Shown here in pieces: positions 15,529 to 25,108 of a stretch of 64,000 bases of DNA (the first letter of the stretch is position 1; every line of letters starts with the position of its first letter). The stretch is from Caulobacter endophyticus (GTDB taxonomy: Bacteria > Pseudomonadota > Alphaproteobacteria > Caulobacterales > Caulobacteraceae). The stretch spans positions 124,001 through 188,000 of the forward strand of contig NZ_JARQWV010000008.1 of the NCBI RefSeq assembly GCF_029543245.1. Reading direction: 5' to 3'. The position numbers and the translations under genes are program-made. The notes under the pieces are model-generated. The model ran no database searches. It worked only from the letters and a program-made list of their open reading frames with translations, and was not told the DNA's origin.

Positions 15529-17109
15529 ATGCCTCTCGACATCGCCGCCAACGCCCAGATCCTCGGCCCGATCGAGGGTCGTGCGGTAGAGATCCTCACG
15601 CCTGAGGCCGTGGCCTTCGTGGCCGACCTGCACCGCCGCTTCGACGGCCGTCGCCGCGAGCTGCTGGCCGCCCGCCAGGCGCGCCAGGCCCGCTTCGACG
15701 CCGGCGAGCTGCCCGATTTCCTGGCCGAGACCTCGCATGTCCGCGCCGCCGACTGGCGCGTCGCCCCGATCCCCGCCGACCTGACCGATCGTCGCGTCGA
15801 GATCACCGGGCCGGTCGATCGCAAGATGATCATCAACGCTCTGAACTGCGGGGCGAAGGTGTTCATGGCCGACTTCGAGGACGCCACGGCCCCCACCTGG
15901 GCCAATGTCGTCGAAGGCCAGGTCAACCTGAAGGACCGCTGGAACGGCGTCTTGGACCACGTCGATCCGAAGTCCGGAAAGAGCTATGCGCTGGGAGCCA
16001 ACCCGGCCGTCCTGAAGGTCCGCCCGCGCGGCTGGCATCTTCCCGAACGCCACCTCGAAGTCGACGGCGCGCCTGTCGCCGGCGCTCTGTTCGACTTCGG
16101 CCTCTATGTCTTCCACAACGCCAAGGCGGCGATCGAGAAGGGCTCGGGCCCTTATTTCTACCTGCCCAAGCTTGAGAGCCACCTTGAGGCGCGCCTCTGG
16201 AACGAGGTCTTCGTCCGCGCCCAGGAGGCCCTGGGCCTGCCCGTGGGCACATTCAAGGCTACGGTGCTGATCGAGACCATCCCGGCCGCCTTCGAGATGG
16301 ACGAGATCCTGTTCGAGCTGAAGGACCACATCGTGGGTCTCAACTGCGGCCGCTGGGACTACATCTTCTCGTTCATCAAGCGCCTGGGCCGCCGCCCCGA
16401 ATTCCTGACTCCGGACCGTTCGGCCATGGTGATGGGCAAGGCCTTCCTCGGCGCCTATTCGCTGAAGCTGGTCCAGACCTGCCACCGCCGCGGCGCCTTC
16501 GCCATGGGCGGCATGGCCGCCCAGATCCCGGTCAAGGGCGACGAGGCCGCCAACCAGGCCGCCTTCGCCAAGGTCCGCGCCGACAAGGAGCGCGAGGCCG
16601 GCGCCGGTCACGACGGCACCTGGGTGGCCCACCCCGATCTCGTGCCGGTAGCCATGGAGGTCTTCGATCGCCTGATGCCCACGCCCAACCAGCTCGACAA
16701 GACGCTGGAGGGGCTGGAGATCACGCAGAGCCAGATGCTGGAGCTGCACGACGGCGCCCGCACCGAGGCCGGGGCCCGCGAGGCCGTCCGCGTCGGCGTG
16801 CGCTACACCCAGGCCTGGCTGGAAGGCCGGGGCGCGGTCCCGCTCTACAACCTGATGGAAGACGCCGCGACCGCCGAGATCTGCCGCACCCAGCTGTGGC
16901 AGTGGGTGCGCCTGGGCGCCGAGCTCGACGACGGCCGGGTGCTGACCTCGGAGCTGTTCGTCAGCCTGTTCACCCAGGAAATGGCGGACCTGCGCCGCGA
17001 GTTCGGCTCGCCGCGCCTGGAGGAGGCCGCGCATCTCTTCACCCGCATGGTGCTGTCCGACACGCTGGAGGAGTTCCTGACCCTTCCGGCCTATGAATTG
17101 ATCGGCTGA
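15529..17109 (+). CDS. aceB: Malate synthase A
   Basis: A 526-residue enzyme condensing glyoxylate with acetyl-CoA to malate, completing the glyoxylate shunt. The family signature region is FMADFEDATAPTWANVVEGQ, and the second is LNCGRWDYIFSFIK. The length of about 530 marks the A isoform, not the 720-residue G form. The region between the upstream small gene and this start holds a terminator-like hairpin and a REP-like repeat, so it may have its own promoter. A strong hairpin follows the stop codon. Confidence 0.95.
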   Translation: MPLDIAANAQILGPIEGRAVEILTPEAVAFVADLHRRFDGRRRELLAARQARQARFDAGELPDFLAETSHVRAADWRVAPIPADLTDRRVEITGPVDRKMIINALNCGAKVFMADFEDATAPTWANVVEGQVNLKDRWNGVLDHVDPKSGKSYALGANPAVLKVRPRGWHLPERHLEVDGAPVAGALFDFGLYVFHNAKAAIEKGSGPYFYLPKLESHLEARLWNEVFVRAQEALGLPVGTFKATVLIETIPAAFEMDEILFELKDHIVGLNCGRWDYIFSFIKRLGRRPEFLTPDRSAMVMGKAFLGAYSLKLVQTCHRRGAFAMGGMAAQIPVKGDEAANQAAFAKVRADKEREAGAGHDGTWVAHPDLVPVAMEVFDRLMPTPNQLDKTLEGLEITQSQMLELHDGARTEAGAREAVRVGVRYTQAWLEGRGAVPLYNLMEDAATAEICRTQLWQWVRLGAELDDGRVLTSELFVSLFTQEMADLRREFGSPRLEEAAHLFTRMVLSDTLEEFLTLPAYELIG

Positions 17110-17131
17110 TCGGTTGATCGACCGGTCTCGG

Positions 17132-17167
17132 CGAGGCGGCGCTTCATCCCCCCGAAGCGCCGCCTCG
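17132..17167 (+). terminator. Hairpin terminator after malate synthase
   Basis: CGAGGCGGCGCTTC (17132-17145) is the exact complement of GAAGCGCCGCCTCG (17154-17167), a 14-bp stem with an 8-base loop. The downstream T content is low. Confidence 0.65.
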
Positions 17168-17264
17168 TTGCGTCGGATCGCTGACACTTAAGGACCGGAA
17201 AGGCCGGAGCCATGCGGGCGCCGGCGCGTTTGACGCTCGACCAGTAACGAAGGCGGGCGTCGTC

Positions 17265-19595
17265 ATGACCAGCTTCTCCCTGCGTCGGGATATCCTCACC
17301 CGACCCATCTTCCATTGGGCCCAAGGCGTGCTGCCGGCCCTGTCCCAGACCGAGCGGGACGCAATCGACGCCGGCGACGTCTGGTGGGACGCGGCGCTGT
17401 TCACCGGCGACCCCGACTGGAACGAACTCCTGTCGTTCCCCAAGCCCCAGCTGCGCCCTGACGAGCAGGCCTTCATGGACGGCCCGGTCGAAAAGCTCTG
17501 CGCCATGGTCGACGAATGGACCATGACCTGGGAGACCCGCGACCTGTCGCCCGAGGTCTGGACCTTCCTGAAGGAAAACAAGTTCTTCGGGATGATCATT
17601 CCCAAGCAGTACGGAGGCCTGGGCTTCTCGGCTTTCGGCCACGCCGAGGTCGTGCGCCGCATCGCCACCCGTTCGGTGACCACGGCGGTGACCACCATGG
17701 TGCCCAACTCGCTGGGCCCGGGCGAGCTGATCATGCGGTTCGGCACCAAGGCCCAGCAGGACCACTGGCTGCCGCGCCTGGCCGACGGGCGAGAAATCCC
17801 CGCCTTCGGCCTGACCAGCCCCGAAGCGGGCTCCGACGCCTCGGCCATGGTCGACGAGGGCGTGGTCTGCCGCGGAACCTGGGAGGGCAAGGAGGTTCTG
17901 GGCATCCGCCTGAACTGGCACAAGCGCTACATCACCCTGGGACCCGTCTGCACGGTGCTGGGCCTGGCCTTCAAGCTGCGCGACCCCGACCACCTGCTGG
18001 GCGAACGCGAGGACATCGGCATCACCTGCGCCCTGGTTCCGACCACGACGCCGGGCGTCGAGATCGGCCGCCGCCACCTGCCGGCCTTCCAGACCTTCCA
18101 GAACGGCCCCAACTGGGGCAAGGACGTCTTCATTCCCATGGACCTCGTGATCGGCGGCGTCGATCGGGTGGGGCAGGGGTGGAAGATGCTGATGACGGCC
18201 CTGGCGGCCGGGCGCGGGATCTCGCTGCCGGCCCTGTCGGGCGCCGCGGCCGCCTTCAGCGCCCTGACCACCGGCGCCTATTCGCGAGTGCGCCAGCAAT
18301 TCGGCGTCTCGATCGGCAAGTTCGAGGGCGTGCAGGAACGCCTGGCCCGCATCGCCGGTAACGCCTACCTCGTCGACGGCGCCCGCCGCCTGACCTGCGC
18401 CGGCCTCGACATGGGCAAGCATCCGTCGGTGATCTCGGCCCTGCTGAAGTCCGGCGCCACCGAGCGCATGCGCGTCGTCGTCAACGACGCCATGGACGTC
18501 CATGGCGGCAAGGCGATCATCGAAGGGCCGCGCAACTACATGGGCGCGCAGTACCGGGCCATCCCGGTCGGCATCACAGTCGAGGGCGCCAACATCCTGA
18601 CCCGCAGCCTGATGGTCTTCGGCCAGGGCGCGATCCGCGCGCATCCGTTCATGCTCAAGGAGATCCTGGCGCTCGGCGACGCCAACGCCCAACGCGGGCT
18701 CGAACAGTTCGACGAGGCGTTCTGGAGCCACGTCGCCCACGCCCTGCGCAACGGGATCCGCACCTTCGCCCGCAGCTGGACGAACGGCGCCCTGTCGCCG
18801 GCGCCGGACGCCGGCCGCGCCACGCGCTTCTATCGCCAGGCCGGCCGCTACAGCGCCGGCTTCGCCCTGGCCTCGGACCTGGCCCTGCTTACCCTCGGCG
18901 GCGACCTCAAGCGCAAGGAGATGCTGTCGGCGCGCCTGGGCGACATTCTCTCGGAGCTCTACTTCCTGTCCGGCGCGCTGAAGCGCTGGGAGGACGAGGG
19001 CCGCCAGGACGCCGACTTCCCGCTGCTGCAATGGTGCGCCGACACCGCCTTCGCCACGATCGAGCAGCGCTTCGACGAGGTGTTCGCCAACCTGCCCAAC
19101 CGCCTGGCCGGCTGGCTGCTGCGGGCGGCGATCCTGCCGTTCGGCGTCCACCGGCGCGGGCCCTCGGACCGCACGACCCAGGCCTGCGCCGAACTGCTGC
19201 TGCATCCGTCCGAGACCCGTGACCGCCTGGTCGAGAACGTCTATGTTGGCGGCCAGGATCAGGCCGTCGGCCAACTGATCGACGCCTTCGAGCGCGTGGT
19301 CGCCACCCAGCCGATCCATGATCGCCTCAAGGCCCAGAAGATCCGCGACTGGAAGGTCGCCGCCGAACGGGGGCTCGTCACCGACGCGGAGATCGCCGAG
19401 CTGGAAGCGGCCGACAAGGCTGTGGCCGAGGTCATCGCCGTCGACGACTTCGCCCATGACGGCCTGGCCACCGAGGTCAAGGCGCAGGCCAGGCCCGACG
19501 CCGTCAGCGACAAGCGCGCCAGGGCCCAGGGCGACGGCGAGATCCCGCAGCGTCCCGGCCAGGGCGAGGCCCGCAGCTTCGAGGTTCGTGCGTGA
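17265..19595 (+). CDS. FadE-type acyl-CoA dehydrogenase
   Basis: A 776-residue enzyme for the first step of fatty-acid beta-oxidation. Standard acyl-CoA dehydrogenases are about 380 residues. The long form with a C-terminal extension is the FadE type. The N-terminal and middle domains show FFGMIIPKQYGGLGFS, FGLTSPEAGSDASAM and NWHKRYITLGPVCTVLGLAFK. The C-terminal helical domain shows VHGGKAIIEGPRNYMG, the IPVGITVEGANILTRS motif and an extra 250-residue region as in FadE. Its stop overlaps the next start (GTGA), so it is the first gene of a coupled operon. Confidence 0.92.
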   Translation: MTSFSLRRDILTRPIFHWAQGVLPALSQTERDAIDAGDVWWDAALFTGDPDWNELLSFPKPQLRPDEQAFMDGPVEKLCAMVDEWTMTWETRDLSPEVWTFLKENKFFGMIIPKQYGGLGFSAFGHAEVVRRIATRSVTTAVTTMVPNSLGPGELIMRFGTKAQQDHWLPRLADGREIPAFGLTSPEAGSDASAMVDEGVVCRGTWEGKEVLGIRLNWHKRYITLGPVCTVLGLAFKLRDPDHLLGEREDIGITCALVPTTTPGVEIGRRHLPAFQTFQNGPNWGKDVFIPMDLVIGGVDRVGQGWKMLMTALAAGRGISLPALSGAAAAFSALTTGAYSRVRQQFGVSIGKFEGVQERLARIAGNAYLVDGARRLTCAGLDMGKHPSVISALLKSGATERMRVVVNDAMDVHGGKAIIEGPRNYMGAQYRAIPVGITVEGANILTRSLMVFGQGAIRAHPFMLKEILALGDANAQRGLEQFDEAFWSHVAHALRNGIRTFARSWTNGALSPAPDAGRATRFYRQAGRYSAGFALASDLALLTLGGDLKRKEMLSARLGDILSELYFLSGALKRWEDEGRQDADFPLLQWCADTAFATIEQRFDEVFANLPNRLAGWLLRAAILPFGVHRRGPSDRTTQACAELLLHPSETRDRLVENVYVGGQDQAVGQLIDAFERVVATQPIHDRLKAQKIRDWKVAAERGLVTDAEIAELEAADKAVAEVIAVDDFAHDGLATEVKAQARPDAVSDKRARAQGDGEIPQRPGQGEARSFEVRA

Positions 19596-20875
19596 GCCGG
19601 CCGGTCTATGTGGTCGACGGCGCCCGCACGCCGTTCCTCAAGGCGCGGAAAGGACCGGGGCCGTTCACCCCGGTCGACCTGGCCGTCCAATGCGGTCGTC
19701 CGCTGCTGCTGCGCCAACCGTTCGCGCCTGACGCCTTCGACCAGGTGATCCTCGGCTGCGTCAACGTGATCGCCGACGAGCAGAACCCGGCCCGCGTCGC
19801 CGCCCTGCGCCTGGGTTGCGGACCGGAGATGACGGCCTTCACCGTAGCCATCAACTGCGGCTCGGGCATGCAGTCGATCGACACCGCCTTCCGCTACATC
19901 CGTGAAGGCTCTTCCGACCTGATCCTGGCCGGCGGGGCGGAGGCCCTGAGCCACGCGCCGCTGGTGCTCAAGCAGTCGGCCGTCGAGTGGCTGTCGGCCT
20001 TCCAGGGCGCGAAGTCGCCGCTGGACAAGGCCAAGGCCGCCGCCGCCTTCCGGCCCGACATGCTGCAACCGGTCATCGGCCTGGAGCGCGGCTTGACCGA
20101 CCCCATCACCGACCTGGGCATGGGCCAGACCGCCGAGGTGCTGGCCCACTATTTCGGGATCAGCCGCGAGCAGGCCGACGCCTATGCGGTCGAGAGCCAC
20201 AAGCGTCTGGCCAAGGCCCAGGCCGAGGGCTGGCTGGCCGGCGAGGTCGAGCCCGCCTTCGCCCCTGACGGCGCGGTGTTCGACCACGACGACGGCGTGC
20301 GCCCCGACAGTTCCGTCGAGAAGCTGGCCACGCTGAAGCCCGCCTTCGAGCGGCCGTTCGGCAAGGTCACCCCCGGCAACAGTTCGCAGATCACCGATGG
20401 CGCCTCATGGGTGATCCTGGCCTCGGAAGAGGCCGTGAAGAAGCATGGGCTGACGCCGCGCGCTGTCATTCTCGACAGCGAATGGGCCGCTCTGGACCCG
20501 TCTATCATGGGCCTTGGGCCGGTGCTGTCGTCCTCGGCCCTGCTCAGGCGTGCGGGCCTGTCGCTGGCCGACGTGGACCTGTGGGAACTGAACGAGGCCT
20601 TCGCCGCCCAGGTTCTGGCCTGCCTGGCGGCCTGGGAGGACGAAGCGTTCGGCCGCGAGATCCTGGGGCTGCCCGGCGCGGCCGGGACCATCGACCGCGA
20701 GCGCCTGAACGTCGACGGCGGCGCGGTCAGCCTGGGGCATCCGGTCGGGGCCAGCGGCAACCGCATCGTGCTGCACCTGATCACCGCTCTGGAGCGCCTG
20801 GACCTCAAGCGCGGGATCGCCACCGAGTGCATCGGCGGCGGCCAGGGCGGCGCCATGCTCATCGAACGGGTCTGA
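19592..20875 (+). CDS. Acetyl-CoA acyltransferase (thiolase)
   Basis: A 427-residue thiolase that cleaves 3-ketoacyl-CoA with CoA in the last step of beta-oxidation. The acyl-accepting cysteine is in AINCGSGMQS near residue 91. The C-terminal region has LNVDGGAVSLGHPVGASG (catalytic His) and ECIGGGQGGAMLIE (second Cys). The GTG start overlaps the preceding stop codon. By its position beside a FadJ-type enzyme it probably corresponds to FadI. Confidence 0.92.
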   Translation: MSRPVYVVDGARTPFLKARKGPGPFTPVDLAVQCGRPLLLRQPFAPDAFDQVILGCVNVIADEQNPARVAALRLGCGPEMTAFTVAINCGSGMQSIDTAFRYIREGSSDLILAGGAEALSHAPLVLKQSAVEWLSAFQGAKSPLDKAKAAAAFRPDMLQPVIGLERGLTDPITDLGMGQTAEVLAHYFGISREQADAYAVESHKRLAKAQAEGWLAGEVEPAFAPDGAVFDHDDGVRPDSSVEKLATLKPAFERPFGKVTPGNSSQITDGASWVILASEEAVKKHGLTPRAVILDSEWAALDPSIMGLGPVLSSSALLRRAGLSLADVDLWELNEAFAAQVLACLAAWEDEAFGREILGLPGAAGTIDRERLNVDGGAVSLGHPVGASGNRIVLHLITALERLDLKRGIATECIGGGQGGAMLIERV

Positions 20876-20889
20876 GGAGGGAAACGACC

Positions 20890-22983
20890 ATGCAAGACCG
20901 TGTCCTGACCCTGCTCGAACCGCGCGACTTCGACCTTGGCCCCAGGCCGGTGGGCGAGGCTCCGTACCGGCACTGGACGCTGACTCGCGACATCGACAAT
21001 GTCGCCTGGGCGGTGCTCGACAAGGCCGGCGCCGGGGCCAACACCCTCGACGACGCCGTGCTGGTCGAGCTGGACCAGATCCTCGACCGGCTGGAGGCCG
21101 ATCGTCCGGCCGGGCTCGTCATTCGCTCGGCCAAGGCATCGGGTTTCATCGCCGGGGCCGATGTCGGCCAGTTCCGCGGTGCGTCCGACGTCTCGGAGGT
21201 CGAGCAGCGCATGGCCCGGGCCCACGCCATTACCGACCGGCTCGAGGCCGTGACCTTCCCGACCGTGGCGGTGGCCCATGGCTACGCCCTGGGCGGCGGG
21301 CTGGAGGTGGCCCTGGCCTGCCACAACCGCATCGCGGTCGAGGGCGCCAAGTTCGGCTTCCCCGAAGTCCAGCTGGGCCTGCATCCCGGCCTTGGCGGCA
21401 CGGCGCGGTTCACGCGGCTGATCGATCCGCTGCAGGCGATGCAGTTCATGCTGACCGGCAAGACGATCCCCGCCCGAAAGGCCAGGAGCCTGGGCCTGGT
21501 CGACGCCGTCGTGCCCGAGCGCCATGTCCGCGCGGCCGTGCGCGCCGCCGTGAAGGGCGAACTGAAGCATGAACAGCCCGGCATCCTTGATCGCCTGAAG
21601 GACAGCGGCCCGGCCCGCCGCATCGCCGCCAGGCGCATGCGCGAGGAGGCCGCCAGGCAGGCGCCGGGCGAGCACTATCCGGCGCCGGGCGCGCTGATCG
21701 ACCTGTGGGAGCGCCACGGCGGCGACTTCGAGGCGATGAAAGCGGCCGAGATCGGTTCTTTCGCCCGGCTGATGGTGTCCGAAACGGCCCAGAACCTGAT
21801 CCGGGTCTTCTTCCTGCGCGAGAAGCTCAAGGGCCTGGCCGGCGGCAAGTCGGCGATCAGGCGCGTTCATGTGATCGGCGCGGGGGCCATGGGCGGCGAC
21901 ATCGCCGCCTGGTGCGCCTGGAGCGGCCTCACCGTCACCCTGACCGACGTCAAGGCCGAGCCAATCGGCGGGGCGATCAAGCGGGCGGCTGCGCTCTACG
22001 GCAAGATCGGGCGCGACGACCGCCTGAAGGTGCGCGACGCGCTCGATCGCCTGATCCCCGACCTCAAGGGGCAGGGGGCGCGGCTGGCCGACCTGGTGAT
22101 CGAGGCCGCGCCCGAGAAGGTCGATCTGAAGAAGGGGCTCTACGCCAAGCTCGAACCGGCGATGAAGACGGCCGCGATCCTGGCCACCAACACCTCGTCG
22201 ATCCCGCTGGAGACCCTGCGCGAGGGGCTACAGCGTCCCGAACGCCTGGTGGGTCTGCACTTCTTCAACCCGGTCTCGCGGATGCAGCTTGTCGAGGTGG
22301 TGCGCCACGACGGCCTGGACCCCGAGGTCGAGACCGCCGCTCGGGCTTTCGCCGGCGCCATCGATCGCCTGCCGGCCCCCGCCAGGAGCGCCCCGGGCTT
22401 CATCGTCAACCGCGCCCTGACGCCCTATCTGGCCGAGGCCCTGGTCATGCTCGACGAGGGTGTCGTCAAGGAAACGATCGACAAGGCGGCCGAGGATTTC
22501 GGCATGCCGATGGGGCCGATCGAACTGGCCGATCAGGTCGGGCTCGACATCTGCCTGGCCGTGGCCGACATGCTGAAGCGCGAGCTGGGCTGGGCCGTTC
22601 CCGACGCGCCGCAATGGCTGCGCGACAAGGTCGAACAGAAGAAGCTCGGCAAGAAGACCGGTGAGGGCCTCTACGTCTGGAAGGAGGACGGGCCGGTCAA
22701 GGCGCACGACGCGCCCAAGCCCGAACCCGACATGGCCGATCGCCTGATCCTGCCCCTGGTCAATACCGCCGCCGCCCTGCTGGGCGAAGGCGTGTCGGAC
22801 GATCCCGACGTCATCGATGCGGCGATGATCTTCGGCGCGGGCTTCGCGCCGTTCCGGGGCGGGCCGCTGCACTATGCCCGTCGGCGCGGCGTGGGCGAGG
22901 TCAAGGCGCGCCTGGAGGAACTGGCCGGCAAGTACGGCGAGCGCTTCAAGCCGGCGGCGGGTTGGTCCAAGCTGGAGGGATGA
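20890..22983 (+). CDS. FadJ-type multifunctional enoyl-CoA hydratase/3-hydroxyacyl-CoA dehydrogenase
   Basis: About 697 residues. The N-terminal crotonase domain has SGFIAGADVGQF, HGYALGGGLEVALACHNR and the LGLHPGLGGT loop with the hydratase glutamates. The NAD-binding domain begins VHVIGAGAMGGDIAAW. The C-terminal dehydrogenase part has FFNPVSRMQLVEVV and PGFIVNR. It carries out the middle two steps of beta-oxidation. I start at ATG 20890, which has GAGGAGGG 6-14 bases upstream; the frame continues back through the thiolase gene only as a shadow. The stop overlaps the next start (ATGA). Confidence 0.93.
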   Translation: MQDRVLTLLEPRDFDLGPRPVGEAPYRHWTLTRDIDNVAWAVLDKAGAGANTLDDAVLVELDQILDRLEADRPAGLVIRSAKASGFIAGADVGQFRGASDVSEVEQRMARAHAITDRLEAVTFPTVAVAHGYALGGGLEVALACHNRIAVEGAKFGFPEVQLGLHPGLGGTARFTRLIDPLQAMQFMLTGKTIPARKARSLGLVDAVVPERHVRAAVRAAVKGELKHEQPGILDRLKDSGPARRIAARRMREEAARQAPGEHYPAPGALIDLWERHGGDFEAMKAAEIGSFARLMVSETAQNLIRVFFLREKLKGLAGGKSAIRRVHVIGAGAMGGDIAAWCAWSGLTVTLTDVKAEPIGGAIKRAAALYGKIGRDDRLKVRDALDRLIPDLKGQGARLADLVIEAAPEKVDLKKGLYAKLEPAMKTAAILATNTSSIPLETLREGLQRPERLVGLHFFNPVSRMQLVEVVRHDGLDPEVETAARAFAGAIDRLPAPARSAPGFIVNRALTPYLAEALVMLDEGVVKETIDKAAEDFGMPMGPIELADQVGLDICLAVADMLKRELGWAVPDAPQWLRDKVEQKKLGKKTGEGLYVWKEDGPVKAHDAPKPEPDMADRLILPLVNTAAALLGEGVSDDPDVIDAAMIFGAGFAPFRGGPLHYARRRGVGEVKARLEELAGKYGERFKPAAGWSKLEG

Positions 22984-24803
22984 CGCCGCACTTCACCGAT
23001 CCGGATGCGCTGGCCGATGCGATCATCGAACGCGTCGGCCGCCGCATCGTGCTGGGCCTGCCGCTGGGCCTGGGCAAGGCCAACCACGTCGCCAACGCTC
23101 TGGTAGCGAGGGCGCTGAAGGATCCGTCGGTCCATCTGCACGTCTTCACGGCGCTGACCCTGGAGCCGCCGCGCCCCAAGTCCGACCTGGAGAAGCGGTT
23201 CCTCGGCCCGATCATCGAGCGCACGCTGGGCGGCTATCCGCTACTGGCCTATGCCGAGCTGCAACGGCGCGACGCCCTGCCTTCCAATATCGAGGTCGAC
23301 GAGTTCTTCTTCCAGGCCGGTACGCGGCTCAACACGCCGAGCGCCCAGCGCAGCTACATCTCGGCCAACTACACCCATGCCGCCGGCTATCTGCGTGAGC
23401 GTGGCGTCAACGTGGTGGCCCAGCTCGTAGCGGGGCGCGGCGATCGCTTCAGCCTGTCGTGCAACACCGACATCACGCTGGACCTGCTGGCGGCGCGAAA
23501 GGCCGGAGACGCCGCGTTCCTGCTGGTGGGCCAGGTCAACGACGAGCTGCCGTTCATGCCCGGTGACGGCGACCTGCCGGCCGAGGCCTTCAGTCACCTG
23601 CTCCACGGCCCGGAGGTGCAGTTTCCGCTGTTCGCGCCGCCAAAGGAGCCGATCCCCGACGCCTCCTACGCCATCGGCTTCCACGCCGCCTCCCTGGTGA
23701 GGGACGGGGGCACGATCCAGATGGGCATCGGGGCGATCAGCGATGCGGTGGCGCAGGGGCTGATCGTGCGTCACCGGCGAGCGGATGTCTTCGTCGACAC
23801 GGTCCGGCGCCTGTCGCCCGACGGGACGGCGCCGGTCGCCTGCGGGCCGTTCGACACCGGTCTCTATGCGGCCACCGAGATGTTCGTCGACTGCCTGCTC
23901 GACCTCTGGAGGGCCGGCGTGCTCAAGCGCGAGGTCGATGGGGCCGTTCTGCACGGCGGTTTCTTCCTGGGACCTCGCGCCTTCTACCGGGCCCTGCGGG
24001 AGATGCCGGACGACGAACGCGCCAAGTTCCAGATGCAGGCCATCTCCGGCATCAACGAGATCTACGGCGACGAGGCGGCCCGCCGCGCGGCCCGGGTCGA
24101 CGCCCGCTTCGTCAACACCGCCATGATGGCGACGTTGCTGGGGGCGGCGATCTCCGACGGTCTCGACGACGGCCGTGTGGTCAGTGGCGTGGGCGGCCAG
24201 TACAACTTCGTCGCCCAGGCCTTCGCGCTCGAGGGCGCGCGCTCGATCATCACCCTGCCGGCGTCCCGGGGGAGCGGCCGCAAGGCGGCGTCCAACATCC
24301 TGTGGTCCTACGCCCACGGCACGATCCCGCGACACCTGAAGGACGTCGTCGTCACCGAGTACGGCGTCGCCGACCTGCGCGGCCGGACCGATCGCGACAC
24401 CATCGTTCGTATGCTGAACCTCGCGGATTCCCGCTTCCAGCCTGAATTGCTCGACGCGGCCAAGCGGTCCGGCAAGATCGAGGCAGGCTACGTCATCCCC
24501 GAGCCGTTCCGCCGCAACACGCCCGAGCGGATCGCCGAGGCGCTGAAGCCGGCCAAGGACGCGGGACTGGCGCCGCTGCTGCCGTTCGGCTCGGACTTCG
24601 ACGCCGCCGAGCAGGATCTGCTGCCGGTGCTCGGCCGCCTGAAGGCCGCCCAGGCCGACCCCCGCGCGCTGCTGGACTATGTCTTGAAAGGGCTGTCCGC
24701 GCCGGCGCCGGAGGCGGCCCTTCGCCGCCTCGGACTGGAAAGCCCCGGGACTTTCGGCGAGCGGGTGCTGGCCTGGGCGGTGCGGGGCGCGGCGAGCGCC
24801 TAG
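22980..24803 (+). CDS. Acetyl-CoA hydrolase/CoA-transferase family protein
   Basis: A 607-residue member of the acetyl-CoA hydrolase/transferase family (relatives of 4-hydroxybutyrate and succinyl CoA-transferases). Seen are GGTIQMGIGAISDAVAQGL, the QAISGINEIYGDEA segment, and the C-terminal VSGVGGQYNFVAQA plus TEYGVADLRGRTDRD. All are hallmarks of the family; it may remove or exchange CoA on short acyl groups. The ATG overlaps the FadJ stop; an in-frame TTG 18 bases earlier is possible. The stop sits in a CTAG shared with the convergent oxidase operon. Confidence 0.85.
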   Translation: MTPHFTDPDALADAIIERVGRRIVLGLPLGLGKANHVANALVARALKDPSVHLHVFTALTLEPPRPKSDLEKRFLGPIIERTLGGYPLLAYAELQRRDALPSNIEVDEFFFQAGTRLNTPSAQRSYISANYTHAAGYLRERGVNVVAQLVAGRGDRFSLSCNTDITLDLLAARKAGDAAFLLVGQVNDELPFMPGDGDLPAEAFSHLLHGPEVQFPLFAPPKEPIPDASYAIGFHAASLVRDGGTIQMGIGAISDAVAQGLIVRHRRADVFVDTVRRLSPDGTAPVACGPFDTGLYAATEMFVDCLLDLWRAGVLKREVDGAVLHGGFFLGPRAFYRALREMPDDERAKFQMQAISGINEIYGDEAARRAARVDARFVNTAMMATLLGAAISDGLDDGRVVSGVGGQYNFVAQAFALEGARSIITLPASRGSGRKAASNILWSYAHGTIPRHLKDVVVTEYGVADLRGRTDRDTIVRMLNLADSRFQPELLDAAKRSGKIEAGYVIPEPFRRNTPERIAEALKPAKDAGLAPLLPFGSDFDAAEQDLLPVLGRLKAAQADPRALLDYVLKGLSAPAPEAALRRLGLESPGTFGERVLAWAVRGAASA

Positions 24804-25108
24804 TCGAAGCCGGCCAGCGCGGGCGCCGACTGCCAGACGATCGCCACCGCCGCGACCGCCGACCCCAGAGCCGCCAGCCGGGCCCGAAACCGGTCGACCG
24901 GCTCTCCGTCTCGCGTTCCTCGCCAGGCGCGGATTGCCAGGACGACGGCGACGGCGACACAGGCCAGGGTGAGAACGACCAGCACCGGCCCGTATGGTCC
25001 GCGCGCCTGAGGCGGGGCGATGTCGGCGAGGCTGGCGATCAGGTAGACCCCGGCGAAGTGGACCGCCCAGACGATAAGTCCGCCCAGCAGCTGCAGCCAG
25101 GCTTTCAT
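24800..25108 (-). CDS. Small membrane protein at the end of the oxidase operon
   Basis: A 102-residue protein with about three hydrophobic segments (residues 6-27, 41-62 and 82-97). The start overlaps the oxidase gene stop by four bases (ATGA), so it is translated with it. Small membrane proteins often end caa3 and aa3 oxidase operons as subunit IV or as assembly factors; I cannot assign it more exactly from sequence. Confidence 0.7.
   Translation of the reverse strand: MKAWLQLLGGLIVWAVHFAGVYLIASLADIAPPQARGPYGPVLVVLTLACVAVAVVLAIRAWRGTRDGEPVDRFRARLAALGSAVAAVAIVWQSAPALAGFD

Noticed and set aside
17091-19457. 788-codon minus-strand open frame over the acyl-CoA dehydrogenase
   Set aside because: The plus-strand frame has clear acyl-CoA dehydrogenase motifs; the minus frame is low-complexity Gly/Ala/Arg.
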